A program made the position numbers and the translations under genes. A stretch of DNA of 64,000 nucleotides, from contig NZ_CP029254.1 in NCBI RefSeq assembly GCF_003122365.1, forward strand, positions 3,739,001 to 3,803,000. Reading direction: 5' to 3'. The DNA comes from Streptomyces spongiicola (GTDB lineage: Bacteria; Actinomycetota; Actinomycetes; Streptomycetales; Streptomycetaceae). The notes below the pieces were generated by a model. That model worked only from the letters and a program-made list of their open reading frames with translations, was not told the origin of the DNA and ran no database searches. Positions 25,406 through 34,526 of this stretch are shown one piece after another (position 1 is the first letter of the stretch; every line of letters starts with the position of its first letter).

Positions 25406-25443
25406 CCCGGCCCGGGCGCGCCCGCCCGGGCGCTCGGGCCGGG
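25406..25443. terminator. Terminator-like hairpin after pirin gene
   Basis: Arms at 25406-25419 and 25430-25443 pair over 14 bp with one mismatch, starting 4 bp after the pirin stop. Confidence 0.6.
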
Positions 25444-25561
25444 CGACGCCGCCCACCCCGGGGCCCGTCGGCCCGTCCCGCCCGCGGCTTCCCCGGCGGC
25501 CCGCCACCCGTCCGGCCCCGGCGGACGGGACGGGCCGCGCCGGGCGTGGTCGGCTGGAACC

Positions 25562-26668
25562 GTGCCGCCGCCGCAGACCCTTCTCCCCCGGCCCGTGCAG
25601 CGCCTCGCCGCCTGGTGCGCCGTCGCGCTGCTCGTCGCGGGGGTCGGCGCCGTCGGCGTGTGGCTGATCACCGAGTTCAAGACCGCCGTCACCCCCCTGC
25701 TGCTCGCGCTGCTGGGTACCGCGCTGCTCGGTCCGCTGCACCGGCGCCTGATCAGGATGAAGGTGCAGCGCTCGCTCGCCGCGGGGATCACCTGTGCGGC
25801 GGTCGTGGCGGTCGTCGGCGGGGCGCTGTACATCGTGGTCAACGCGCTGATCGAGTCCGGGGACCAGATCATCGCCTCCCTCAAGCGGGCCGCGGCCGAC
25901 CTGGCCAGGCACTTCGGAGCCGCCGGCACCTCGCTCGACGACCTGGCCACCAACTCCAGGGAACTGCTGAGCAGGTTCGGCGGGACCGCCGCGTCCGAGG
26001 TGATCTCCGGCATCAGCGTCGTGGGCGAGATGATCGCCATCGCCGTCCTGGCCCTGCTGCTGAGCTTCTTCTTCCTCCGCGACTCCGACCGCGCGGTCTC
26101 CACCCTGCGCTCCCTCGTCCCGCAGTCCACCGGGGACATGGCGGAGGCGATGGGGCGGCGGGCGTTCGAGGCGGTCGAGGGCTTCATGCGCGGCACCACG
26201 TTCATCGCCCTCATCGACGCCGTCTGCATCACCGTCGGCCTGCTGGTGCTGCGCGTGCCCGGGGCGGTCGGGCTGGGCGCGCTCGTCTTCGTCTTCGCGT
26301 ACATCCCCTATCTGGGGGCGTTCATCTCCGGCTCGATGGCGGTGCTCGTCGCGCTCGCCGACCGGGGCTTCGTCATCGCGCTCTGGGCGCTCGGCGTCGT
26401 CCTCGCCGTGCAGGCCCTGGAGGGGCATGTGCTCCAGCCGGTGATCCAGAGCCGCACCGTCCAGATGCATCCGGCGGTCGTGATGCTGGCGATCACCGCG
26501 GGTGCGGGCATCGCCGGGATCCTCGGGATGCTGCTGGCCGTGCCGCTCACGGCCGCCGCGTTCGGCATCATCGGGGAACTGCGCAGCCGCTACGGGGCGG
26601 TCGGCGATCCCACGCAGGGACCCGGTGGCACCGGCTCCGGCGGGCCGTCCCCCGACCCCGGCTCGTAG
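25562..26668 (+). CDS. AI-2E family transporter (UPF0118/PerM-like)
   Basis: This 368-residue membrane protein has paired N-terminal segments (about 12-60), a soluble loop (about 90-150) and a cluster of C-terminal segments (about 155-340) with EGFMRGTTFIALIDAVCI and AYIPYLGAFISG followed by LEGHVLQPVIQSRTVQMHP. These are hallmarks of the AI-2E/PerM family. Members export small signals or act as Na+(Li+)/H+ exchangers; the substrate is not predictable. The GTG at 25562 is the start. Its last 79 bp overlap the 3' end of the convergent SpoIIE-type phosphatase gene. Confidence 0.9.
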   Translation: MPPPQTLLPRPVQRLAAWCAVALLVAGVGAVGVWLITEFKTAVTPLLLALLGTALLGPLHRRLIRMKVQRSLAAGITCAAVVAVVGGALYIVVNALIESGDQIIASLKRAAADLARHFGAAGTSLDDLATNSRELLSRFGGTAASEVISGISVVGEMIAIAVLALLLSFFFLRDSDRAVSTLRSLVPQSTGDMAEAMGRRAFEAVEGFMRGTTFIALIDAVCITVGLLVLRVPGAVGLGALVFVFAYIPYLGAFISGSMAVLVALADRGFVIALWALGVVLAVQALEGHVLQPVIQSRTVQMHPAVVMLAITAGAGIAGILGMLLAVPLTAAAFGIIGELRSRYGAVGDPTQGPGGTGSGGPSPDPGS

Positions 26669-28779
26669 AGCTCGAACCAGACCGACTTGCCCTCGCCCCG
26701 CGGGTCCACGCCCCAGACGTCGGCGAGCAGCTCCATCAGCAGCAGTCCCCGACCGGACGACGCCAGCTCGCCGGGCCGCCGCTGGTGCGGCAGCTCGTCG
26801 CTGGTGTCCGAGACCTCCACCCGCAGCCGCCTGCGCCCGGACCTCCCGGTCGCCTCCGCCACCAGCAGAGCGTCACCGTCGGTGTGCACCAGCACATTGG
26901 TGACCATCTCCGAGACCATCAGCACCGCTGAGTCGACCTGCTCCTCGTCGGCCCAGTCGTACAGCAGGTCGCGCATCTGCCGCCGCGCCGTCGAGATCCG
27001 CTCCGGCTCGGCCTGGCGGACGGTGAGCACCGTGCGGCGCGGGGCCCGGCGGGCGGGCCGGCCGTGCCGGGACAGCAGCACGACCGCGATGTCGTCCTCG
27101 CGCCGGTCCGAGAGCGGGCCGGTGGTGTGGTGGGAGGCCGGTCCGTGCACGGCCTGCACCAGCGCGTCCGCGAGCTTCTCCAGCGAACCCGCCTCGTCCC
27201 GGTGCTCCTCCAGCACGGCCCGGATCCGTTCCCACCCGCTGTCCAGGTCGTGGCCGCCGGTCTCCAGCAGTCCGTCCGTGCAGATCATGATGGTCTCGCC
27301 CGGCTCCAGCACGATCTGCGTCGTGGGGTAGTCGGAGTCCGGGTCGATCCCCAGCGGCAGACCGCCTGCGGTGGGTCGCAGGATCACCGTGCCGTCGGCC
27401 AGCCGGATCGCCGGATCGGGGTGCCCCGCCCGGGCGACCTCGATGGCGCCGGTCGCCGGGTCGCACTCCAGATAGAGGCAGGTCGCGAAGCGCGGGGCGC
27501 TGTGGCCGCCCACGGGGTCGCCGTCGTCGTACGCCTCGCTCTCGGTGTAGTCGTGCAGCCCCGCCAGGAAGCGGGAGGCCCGGGCCAGCACCGCGTCGGG
27601 ACGGTGGCCCTCGGTGGCGTAGGCGCGCAGGGCGGTCCGCAACTGCCCCATCAGCCCGGCCGCCCGTACGTCATGGCCCTGGACGTCTCCGATGACCAGC
27701 GCGATCCTCCCGCCGCCCGGCTCTGCGGCGGGGGAGGCGCCGGGCAGCGGGATCAGGTCGTACCAGTCGCCGCCGACCTGGAGGCCGCCGCCGGTCGGAA
27801 CGTACCGGGCCGCGACCGACATGCCCGGGATGCCCGGCCCCAGGGACGGCATCATCGAGCGCTGGAGCCCCCGCGACAGCTCCCGCTCGCTCTCGGCGAC
27901 CCCGGCGCGGGTCAGCGCCTGCGCCAGCATCCGGGCCACGGTGGCGAGAACGGAGCGCTCGTCGGGCGTGAAGGCGACGGGATGGCTGAACGCGGCCATC
28001 CAGGTGCCCATCGTCCGGCCCGAGACGATCAGCGGCAGAAAGGCCCACGACTGTCTGCCGTAGCCCTCGATCAGCGGCCACATGGCGGGGTACCGGCGCC
28101 GGTACTCCAGCGGCGTCGGCACGTAGAGGGCCCGCCCCGTCCGGATGACCTCGGACACCGGGTACTCGGTCTCGATCGGCAGGTCCGCGAGGGGGCCCGC
28201 CACATGCTCGTCGTAGCCGTGGTAACCGACCACCGTGAGCCGGTCCGCCTCCACGCCGAAGACGGCCAGACCGTCGGGGGAGAAGCCCGGCATCGACAGC
28301 GAGGCCGCGACCCGCAGCACCTCGGCGGTGGACCGGGCCTCGGCCAGCGCCCGGCCCGCGTCCAGCAGGAACGCCTCGCGGGAGCGCCGCCAGTCGCCGA
28401 TGACCGGGGTGTGGGCACTCGTGCCCGGCTGCGGCTCCGGGACCTCCTGGACGGTGCCGAACAGGCGGTAGCCGTCGCCCTCGGCCTCCGGCTTGGAGCG
28501 GCTGCGGATGGTGCGCAGCACCCGTCCCTCCGCGTCGACCACCCGCACCCGGGACTCGGCCAGCGTCCCCTCTGCCACGGCGAGCCCGATGGTGCCGCTG
28601 ACCTCGTTCCAGTCGACGGGGTGCAGAAGGGAGCGCACGGCCGAGGCGGTGTATCCGCCGGCCCCGCCGGACAGCCCCAGCAGGCGGGCGGCCTCCGCGT
28701 CGAGGATCACGGTCCCGGACGCGTTGTCCCAGCGCCAAATGCCGGTCGCCGTCGCAGCCAGGACGTCCTCGGTGCGCAT
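26590..28779 (-). CDS. PAS-GAF-PP2C (SpoIIE)-HATPase phosphatase/anti-sigma regulator
   Basis: This 729-residue cytoplasmic signalling protein has a PAS-like domain (about 1-110, MRTEDVLAATATGIWRWD), a GAF domain (about 130-290) and a SpoIIE-type PP2C domain (about 300-540) with VGGDWYDLIPLPG, GRIALVIGDVQGHD and MICTDGLLETGGHDLD. A GHKL ATPase domain follows (about 590-700, VSEMVTNVLVHTDGDA, SSGRGLLLMELLADVWG). It probably dephosphorylates an anti-anti-sigma factor and may bind a sigma factor through the GHKL part, a design abundant in Streptomyces. The ATG at 28779 is chosen; the frame is open further upstream only through repeats. No partner genes adjoin. The C-terminal 22 or so residues lie in the overlap with the AI-2E gene. 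Confidence 0.9.
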   Translation of the reverse strand: MRTEDVLAATATGIWRWDNASGTVILDAEAARLLGLSGGAGGYTASAVRSLLHPVDWNEVSGTIGLAVAEGTLAESRVRVVDAEGRVLRTIRSRSKPEAEGDGYRLFGTVQEVPEPQPGTSAHTPVIGDWRRSREAFLLDAGRALAEARSTAEVLRVAASLSMPGFSPDGLAVFGVEADRLTVVGYHGYDEHVAGPLADLPIETEYPVSEVIRTGRALYVPTPLEYRRRYPAMWPLIEGYGRQSWAFLPLIVSGRTMGTWMAAFSHPVAFTPDERSVLATVARMLAQALTRAGVAESERELSRGLQRSMMPSLGPGIPGMSVAARYVPTGGGLQVGGDWYDLIPLPGASPAAEPGGGRIALVIGDVQGHDVRAAGLMGQLRTALRAYATEGHRPDAVLARASRFLAGLHDYTESEAYDDGDPVGGHSAPRFATCLYLECDPATGAIEVARAGHPDPAIRLADGTVILRPTAGGLPLGIDPDSDYPTTQIVLEPGETIMICTDGLLETGGHDLDSGWERIRAVLEEHRDEAGSLEKLADALVQAVHGPASHHTTGPLSDRREDDIAVVLLSRHGRPARRAPRRTVLTVRQAEPERISTARRQMRDLLYDWADEEQVDSAVLMVSEMVTNVLVHTDGDALLVAEATGRSGRRRLRVEVSDTSDELPHQRRPGELASSGRGLLLMELLADVWGVDPRGEGKSVWFELYEPGSGDGPPEPVPPGPCVGSPTAP

Positions 28780-28829
28780 TGTCCCACTGTATTCGGGTTG
28801 CTCCGGTGCACACCCGCTGGGCCGGGCAC

Positions 28830-28975
28830 CACTGGACGGGGGGCGGACAGGGAGCGGACAGGGAGCGGACGGGGACGGCGGGGGGATGGACAGGGGAGGG
28901 ACAGGGAGCGGACGGGGACGGCGGGGGGATGGCGGGGGGATGGACAGGGGCCGGACGGGGGCGGACAGTGGACGG
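28830..28975 (+). repeat. Purine-rich G-tract repeat upstream of aspS
   Basis: Units such as ACAGGGAGCGGACGGGGACG and GGCGGGGGGATGG repeat at least twice in a strongly G-biased stretch between the phosphatase start and aspS. Runs of four to six G recur. The remainder of the 458 bp gap is GC-rich filler; the aspS promoter should lie near 29150-29220. Confidence 0.8.
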
Positions 28976-29237
28976 CCGGTGCCCGGCCGGGGCCGGCGGT
29001 GCCGGTACCGCCCGTGCCTGCGGTGTCGGCCAGGGGACGGCCAGAGGGCGGCCAGGGGACGGCCGGTGCCCGCGGTACCGGTGCAGGGCCGGTGCAGGGC
29101 CGGTGCCCGCGGCGCCCCTCCGCGGGCAGTCCCCGCGCCGCGCGGTACCGCGCGGTAGATCCGGACGGGCGGCCGTGGGCCGGGCGGTAACCTGGGTTGG
29201 TCCGCCCACACCCCCCATCGCGAAGACTGGATGAACG

Positions 29238-31025
29238 ATGCACCGGTACAGGTCCCACACCTGCGGCGAGCTCCGCGCCTCTGACGTCGGCACCGACGTC
29301 CGGCTGAGCGGCTGGCTGCACAATCGCCGAGACCTGGGCGGCATCCTCTTCATCGACCTCCGCGACCACTACGGTCTGGTCCAGCTCGTCGCCCGCCCCG
29401 GCACCCCGGCCAACGAGGCACTGAGCCACCTCACCAAGGAGTCCGTCGTCCGCGTGGACGGCAAGGTCTCCGCCCGCGGCGCGGACAACGTCAACCCGGA
29501 CCTGCCGACCGGTGAGATCGAGATCGAGGTCACCGGCGTCGAGGTGCTCGGCTCCTCGGCCCAGCCGCCCTTCACGATCAACACGGACGACGGGGTCAAC
29601 GAGGAGCGGCGACTGGAGTACCGCTTCCTCGACCTGCGCCGCGAGCGCATGCACCGCAACATCATGCTGCGCACCGCCGTGATCGCCGCCATCCGGCAGA
29701 AGATGACCGCGCTCGGCTTCAACGAGATGGCCACCCCCATCCTCACCGCGGCCTCCCCCGAGGGGGCCCGCGACTTCCTGGTGCCGTCCCGGCTGAACCC
29801 CGGCAAGTTCTACGCGCTGCCGCAGGCCCCGCAGCAGTTCAAGCAGCTGCTGATGATCGCGGGCTTCGACCGCTACTTCCAGATCGCGCCCTGCTTCCGC
29901 GACGAGGACGCCCGGGCCGACCGCTCGCCCGGCGAGTTCTACCAGCTCGACGTCGAGATGAGCTTCGTCGAGCAGGAGGACGTCTTCCGGCCGGTCGAGA
30001 GGCTGATGACCGAGCTGTTCGAGGAGTTCGGCGGCGGCCGCCACGTCACCTCGCCGTTCCCGCGGATCCCGTTCCGCGAGGCGATGCTGAAGTACGGCTC
30101 CGACAAGCCCGACCTGCGGGCGCGGCTGGAGCTCGTCGACATCACCGACGTCTTCGAGGGCTCGGAGTTCAAGGCGTTCGCGGGCAGGCACGTCCGGGCC
30201 CTGCCGGTGCCGGCCGTCCAGGACCAGCCGCGGAGGTTCTTCGACCAGCTCGGCGAGTACGCGGTGGAGCAGGGCGCCAAGGGCCTGGCCTGGGTGCGCG
30301 TCGGCGACGACGGAGCGCTGTCCGGCCCGATCGCCAAGTTCCTCACGGGGGAGAACGTCGAGGCCCTCACCGAGCGCCTGGGCCTCAAGCCCGGTCACGC
30401 GGTGTTCTTCGGCGCCGGTGAGTTCGACGAGGTGTCCAAGATCATGGGTGCGGTGCGGGTCGAGGCAGCCCGCCGCTCCGGTCACTTCGAGGAGGACGTC
30501 TTCCGGTTCTGCTGGATCGTCGACTTCCCGATGTACGAGAAGGACCCCGAGACCGGGCGGATCGACTTCTCGCACAACCCCTTCTCCATGCCGCAGGGCG
30601 GTCTGGAGGCCCTGGGCACCCAGGACCCGCTGGACGTCCTCGGCTGGCAGTACGACATCGTCTGCAACGGTGTCGAGCTGTCCTCCGGCGCCATCCGGAA
30701 CCACCGGCCCGACATCATGTTCAAGGCCTTCGAGATCGCGGGTTACGACCGCGAGACCGTCGAGCGGGAGTTCTCCGGCATGCTCCGCGCCTTCCAGTAC
30801 GGTGCCCCGCCGCACGGCGGCATCGCACCCGGCGTCGACCGCATCGTGATGCTGCTGGCCGACGAGCCGAACATCCGCGAGACGATCGCGTTCCCGCTCA
30901 ACCAGAACGCGCAGGACCTGCTGATGGGCGCCCCGGCGGAGGTCGAGGAGGCCCGGCTGAAGGAGCTGCACATCGGCCTCTACCAGGGGCCGGCGAAGCC
31001 GACGCCCTACAAGCCCACCAAGTAG
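29238..31025 (+). CDS. aspS: Aspartyl-tRNA synthetase
   Basis: This 595-residue class II synthetase charges tRNA(Asp). The N-terminal OB-fold anticodon domain (about 1-110) has VRLSGWLHNRRDLGGILFID. The catalytic core shows motif 2 in FRDEDARADRSPGEFYQLD and motif 3 in GIAPGVDRIVML, with the bacterial GAD insertion domain (about 290-410) between them. Length and start MHRYRSHTCGEL are standard. It may be non-discriminating, charging tRNA(Asn) as well, as in many actinomycetes; sequence alone does not decide this. A large hairpin follows the stop. Confidence 0.97.
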   Translation: MHRYRSHTCGELRASDVGTDVRLSGWLHNRRDLGGILFIDLRDHYGLVQLVARPGTPANEALSHLTKESVVRVDGKVSARGADNVNPDLPTGEIEIEVTGVEVLGSSAQPPFTINTDDGVNEERRLEYRFLDLRRERMHRNIMLRTAVIAAIRQKMTALGFNEMATPILTAASPEGARDFLVPSRLNPGKFYALPQAPQQFKQLLMIAGFDRYFQIAPCFRDEDARADRSPGEFYQLDVEMSFVEQEDVFRPVERLMTELFEEFGGGRHVTSPFPRIPFREAMLKYGSDKPDLRARLELVDITDVFEGSEFKAFAGRHVRALPVPAVQDQPRRFFDQLGEYAVEQGAKGLAWVRVGDDGALSGPIAKFLTGENVEALTERLGLKPGHAVFFGAGEFDEVSKIMGAVRVEAARRSGHFEEDVFRFCWIVDFPMYEKDPETGRIDFSHNPFSMPQGGLEALGTQDPLDVLGWQYDIVCNGVELSSGAIRNHRPDIMFKAFEIAGYDRETVEREFSGMLRAFQYGAPPHGGIAPGVDRIVMLLADEPNIRETIAFPLNQNAQDLLMGAPAEVEEARLKELHIGLYQGPAKPTPYKPTK

Positions 31026-31079
31026 GGCCGAACCCGCCGAGCCGGGCTGTCCGACAGCGGTCCGCGACGCGATGAGCCC

Positions 31080-31135
31080 GGAAGGGCCCGGAACCAACCT
31101 GATCCTGGCGATCCCGGCCGGTTCCGGGCCCTTCC
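31080..31135. terminator. Terminator-like inverted repeat after aspS
   Basis: GGAAGGGCCCGGAACC (31080-31095) pairs perfectly with 31120-31135, a 16-bp stem with a 24-nt loop, and is followed by GCGTTGTTTTCG. The remaining bases up to 31352 contain no gene. Confidence 0.75.
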
Positions 31136-31352
31136 GCGTTGTTTTCGTGCTCCTTCCGAGTCGTTCACGGCGCCGAGCCGGCGACCGGCGACACCGCGGC
31201 GGGAAGGCACGGGGGGAGCCGTCGACGGCCCGCCGTGACCCGGCCGGGCCCGTGCGCGCCGCCGCGGCCGCCCGGACCGCATGTGCCGTGTGGACCCGCC
31301 GGGACCGTCCGGCCGCCCGCACCGCACGAGGATCACGAGAGGACATCGCGGA

Positions 31353-32150
31353 GTGCTCAGCACCGTACTGACCAGAGCAGCGCTGCCCCTGCTGGCCGCC
31401 GGACTGCTGCTCGGGGGCTGCGCGAAGCCCTCGGCGCCGTCCCCGGCCGCCGGCCCCGTTCCCCCCGCGCCGGACGCCGCGGCGCCGCACGCCGGCCCGC
31501 CCGCCGGTTCGAACGCGGTGCCGCACGGCGGCCCGCCCGCGGCGGACCGGGCGAATCCAGCCGGGCTGCCCGGTCTCGGGCCCCGAACGGGTGAACTCGT
31601 CCCCGCCGGCACCGGCCAGGCCCTCCTGGTGAGGGGGAGGTCCGCCGACTCCAGCGAGTCCACGGCGACGCTCTACGAGCGCGACGCGGAGCAGCGCTGG
31701 AGGGCCGTCGCCGGGCCGTGGCCGGCACACAACGCCCTCAAGGGCTGGACCGACGAGCACTGGGCCGGGGACCACCGCACGCCGATCGGCGTCTTCGGTC
31801 TCACCGACGCGGGCGGCCGGTTGCCCGATCCGGGCACCAGACTGCCGTACCACCAGTCCGAGGAGTTCGTGGCCGTCGGCACCGGCTTCCGGGGCGAGAG
31901 CCTGCGGGGATCCTTCGACCACGTGGTGGCGATCAACTACAACAGGGAGTCGGGACTGACCCCGCTCGACGAGCGGCGGCCCATGGGCTGGGACCGGGGC
32001 GGCGGTGTCTGGATCCACGTCGACCATGACGGCCCCACCCAGGGGTGCGTCTCGCTCGGACTGGACCGGATGGCGGAGCTGCTGCGCAGACTGGATCCGG
32101 GCAAGCGGCCGGTGGTGGTGATGGGGGACGGCGAATCGCTGGCACGCTGA
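31353..32150 (+). CDS. L,D-transpeptidase-family (YkuD-like) lipoprotein
   Basis: This 265-residue protein starts with a lipoprotein signal, LPLLAAGLLLGGC, with the lipidated Cys at about 23. A Pro/Ala-rich linker to about 75 leads to a YkuD-type domain. The catalytic segment is GGVWIHVDHDGPTQGCVSL, with His and the nucleophile Cys in TQGC rather than the usual S-x-G-C pattern. It would act outside the membrane on peptidoglycan cross-links or related amide bonds. The GTG at 31353 is preferred to the frame start at 31281 because the signal peptide begins there. Confidence 0.85.
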   Translation: MLSTVLTRAALPLLAAGLLLGGCAKPSAPSPAAGPVPPAPDAAAPHAGPPAGSNAVPHGGPPAADRANPAGLPGLGPRTGELVPAGTGQALLVRGRSADSSESTATLYERDAEQRWRAVAGPWPAHNALKGWTDEHWAGDHRTPIGVFGLTDAGGRLPDPGTRLPYHQSEEFVAVGTGFRGESLRGSFDHVVAINYNRESGLTPLDERRPMGWDRGGGVWIHVDHDGPTQGCVSLGLDRMAELLRRLDPGKRPVVVMGDGESLAR

Positions 32151-32155
32151 CCGCC

Positions 32156-32227
32156 GCGGGGTCGCGGGGTCGCGGGGTCGCGGGGTCGCGGGGTCGCGGG
32201 GTCGCGGGGTCGTGAGGCCGTGAGGCC
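32156..32227 (+). repeat. 8-bp tandem repeat CGGGGTCG
   Basis: About seven copies of CGGGGTCG follow the transpeptidase stop almost directly (stop at 32150), then two copies of GTGAGGCC. G-rich on the plus strand. Confidence 0.9.
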
Positions 32228-32559
32228 GTGACACGGGGTGGGGGTCGGACCGGACGGCCGGAGGCTCTGCGGTGCGACCGCGGGGCGCCCGGGACAGCAC
32301 CCGGGCCAGCACCCGGGGCATGCAGAGCATGCGGTCTGTGGAGACGCGGGACACGCGGACATGCGTACGCGACTACTTGAGTACGCAGGTATGTGCGTAT
32401 GTGCCGAGGGGCCCGGGGGTGCCGTGACCTGTCCGCTGCTTCGACAGCAGGCCGACGACGCGCCCGGACCCGCACCGCGCTCCGCCGTTCGGCGGTCCGA
32501 CGCGCGGCGGAGAGCGGTGCGGGGGGACGGACCGAGCGGACCGAACGCTTCAGACGGGG

Positions 32560-32627
32560 TGTGCGGGCGGAACGGACCAGACGGGCTGTGCGGACCGAAT
32601 GGACCAGACGGGCTGTGCGGGCGGAAT
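32560..32627 (+). repeat. Tandem repeat just beyond the metG stop
   Basis: Units containing GGACCAGACGGGCTGTGCGG occur twice with about 30-bp spacing, and a third partial GCGGGCGGAA follows. The array ends at the 3' end of metG (minus strand). No gene is seen in 32151-32629. Confidence 0.75.
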
Positions 32628-32629
32628 GC

Positions 32630-34273
32630 TCAGCCCTTGCCGGGCTCCTCAAGGCGCGGGAAGAGCACGGCGCCCTTCGTCACCGTCGAGCCGGCCGGCA
32701 GCGCCCCCCATTCCGCCGCGTCCTGGACCCGCTGGTCCGCCAGGGCGCCGAGCGACGCCTCGGCGCCCAGGGAGTCCCACAGCTTCCGCGAGGTTTCCGG
32801 CATGACCGGGTTCAACAGCACGGCGACGGCCCTCAGCGACTCCGCGGCCGTGTACAGGATGGTCGCGAGACGGGCCCGGCCCCCCTCGGCTTCCGCCGGG
32901 TCGGCGGCCTGGTCGAACGCGGTCCTGGCGACCTTCCACGGCTCCTGCTCCGTGATGTAGCCGTTGACCTGCTTCACGAAGTCGAAGACCGCCAGGATCC
33001 CGCCCTGGAAGTCCAGTTCCTCCCCGATCCTGCGGTCCGCCTCGGCCACGGCCTTCGCCAGGCCGTCCCGGACCGCCTTCTCGGCCTCGCCGTTCGCGCC
33101 GGCCTCCGGCAGCGACCCGCCGAAGTACTTGCCCACCATCGCGGCGACCCGGGACGCCAGGTTGCCGTAGTCGTTGGCGAGTTCGCTGGTGTAGCGGGCG
33201 GAGAAGTCCTCCCACGAGAAGGAGCCGTCCTGGCCGAAAGCGATCGCGCGCAGGAAGTACCAGCGGTACGCGTCCACGCCGAAGTGCGAGGTGAGGTCCT
33301 GCGGCTTGATGCCGGTCAGGTTCGACTTCGACATCTTCTCGCCGCCGACCATCAGCCAGCCGTTGGCCGCGATCCTGCCGGGCACCGGGAGCCCCTGGGC
33401 CATCAGCATCGCGGGCCAGATGATCGCGTGGAAGCGGAGGATGTCCTTGCCGACGAGGTGGACGTCCGCGGGGAACGTGTCCTCGAACTTCGCCGGGTTC
33501 TCGTTGTAGCCGACCGCCGTCGCGTAGTTCAGCAGGGCGTCGACCCACACGTAGATGACGTGCTTCTCGTCCCACGGGATCGGGATGCCCCAGTCGAACG
33601 TCGACCGGGAGATCGACAGGTCCTGAAGACCCTGCTTCACGAAGTTCACGACCTCGTTGCGGGCGGACTCGGGCTGGATGAAGCCGGGGTTGGCCGCGTA
33701 GAACTCCAGCAGCTTCGGGCCGTACTCGCTGAGCTTGAAGAAGTAGTTCTCCTCCTTGAGGATCTCCACCGGCTTCTTGTGCACGGGGCACAGCTTCTCT
33801 CCGGCGTACGCCCCCTCGCCGTCCAGCAGCTCGCCGGGGAGCTTGTACTCCTCGCAGCCCACGCAGTACGGGCCCTCGTACCCGCCCTTGTAGATCTCGC
33901 CCTTGTCGAAGAGGTCCTGTACGAACTCCTGGACCCGGTCGGTGTGCCGGCGCTCGGTCGTGCGGATGAAGTCGTCGTTCGCGATCTCCAGATGCTCCCA
34001 GAGAGGCTTCCACGCCTCCTCCACGAGCTTGTCGCACCACTCCTGCGGGCTGACGCCGTTCGCCTCCGCGGTGCGCATGATCTTCTGACCGTGCTCGTCC
34101 GTGCCGGTGAGGTACCACACCTTCTCGCCGCGCTGGCGGTGCCAGCGGGTGAGCACGTCGCCTGCGACGGTCGTGTAGGCGTGGCCCAGGTGAGGAGCGT
34201 CGTTGACGTAGTAGATGGGGGTCGAGACGTAGTACGCCTTCGCCCCGTGCTTCTCGGATCCAGTGGCCGCCAT
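32630..34273 (-). CDS. metG: Methionyl-tRNA synthetase
   Basis: This 547-residue class I synthetase charges tRNA(Met). It has the HIGH-type motif as HLGH (28-31) after AYYVSTPIYYVNDAP, a zinc knuckle in CVGCEEYKL and CPVHKKP, and the KMSKS loop in GGEKMSKSN. The C-terminal helical anticodon domain extends from about 390 to the end. There is no C-terminal tRNA-binding (EMAP-like) extension. The start MAATGSEKHGAKAYYV is standard. Confidence 0.97.
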   Translation of the reverse strand: MAATGSEKHGAKAYYVSTPIYYVNDAPHLGHAYTTVAGDVLTRWHRQRGEKVWYLTGTDEHGQKIMRTAEANGVSPQEWCDKLVEEAWKPLWEHLEIANDDFIRTTERRHTDRVQEFVQDLFDKGEIYKGGYEGPYCVGCEEYKLPGELLDGEGAYAGEKLCPVHKKPVEILKEENYFFKLSEYGPKLLEFYAANPGFIQPESARNEVVNFVKQGLQDLSISRSTFDWGIPIPWDEKHVIYVWVDALLNYATAVGYNENPAKFEDTFPADVHLVGKDILRFHAIIWPAMLMAQGLPVPGRIAANGWLMVGGEKMSKSNLTGIKPQDLTSHFGVDAYRWYFLRAIAFGQDGSFSWEDFSARYTSELANDYGNLASRVAAMVGKYFGGSLPEAGANGEAEKAVRDGLAKAVAEADRRIGEELDFQGGILAVFDFVKQVNGYITEQEPWKVARTAFDQAADPAEAEGGRARLATILYTAAESLRAVAVLLNPVMPETSRKLWDSLGAEASLGALADQRVQDAAEWGALPAGSTVTKGAVLFPRLEEPGKG

Positions 34274-34477
34274 GGTCGAAATCCTAACGGCCGCGTGAAG
34301 ATCGACTCACCCGTGTAAGCCGCGCACACGGTGCCGGACCGCCGGCCGGGTCATCCCCTGCCCGAAGCCCTTCAGCCGCCGCCCGCCGGCCGCGAGCCGC
34401 CACAGCCAGCCTCGCGGCCTCCGGCCCACGGCCTCCGGTCGCCGGCCCGCGGTCGCCGTCGGGTCGCGGCGATCTTC

Positions 34478-34519
34478 GTCCCCGGCCGGTGCGGCGCTCT
34501 CGGCGCACCGGCCGGGGAC
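34478..34519. terminator. Terminator hairpin after VWA gene
   Basis: A perfect 16-bp stem (34478-34493 with 34504-34519, GTCCCCGGCCGGTGCG type) with a 10-nt loop lies 8 bp beyond the stop of the minus-strand VWA gene. Confidence 0.8.
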
Positions 34520-34526
34520 GCCGTCC

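Noticed and set aside
29160..29237. T-box riboswitch upstream of aspS (and likewise metG)
   Set aside because: No T-box sequence or antiterminator stem could be found in either leader.
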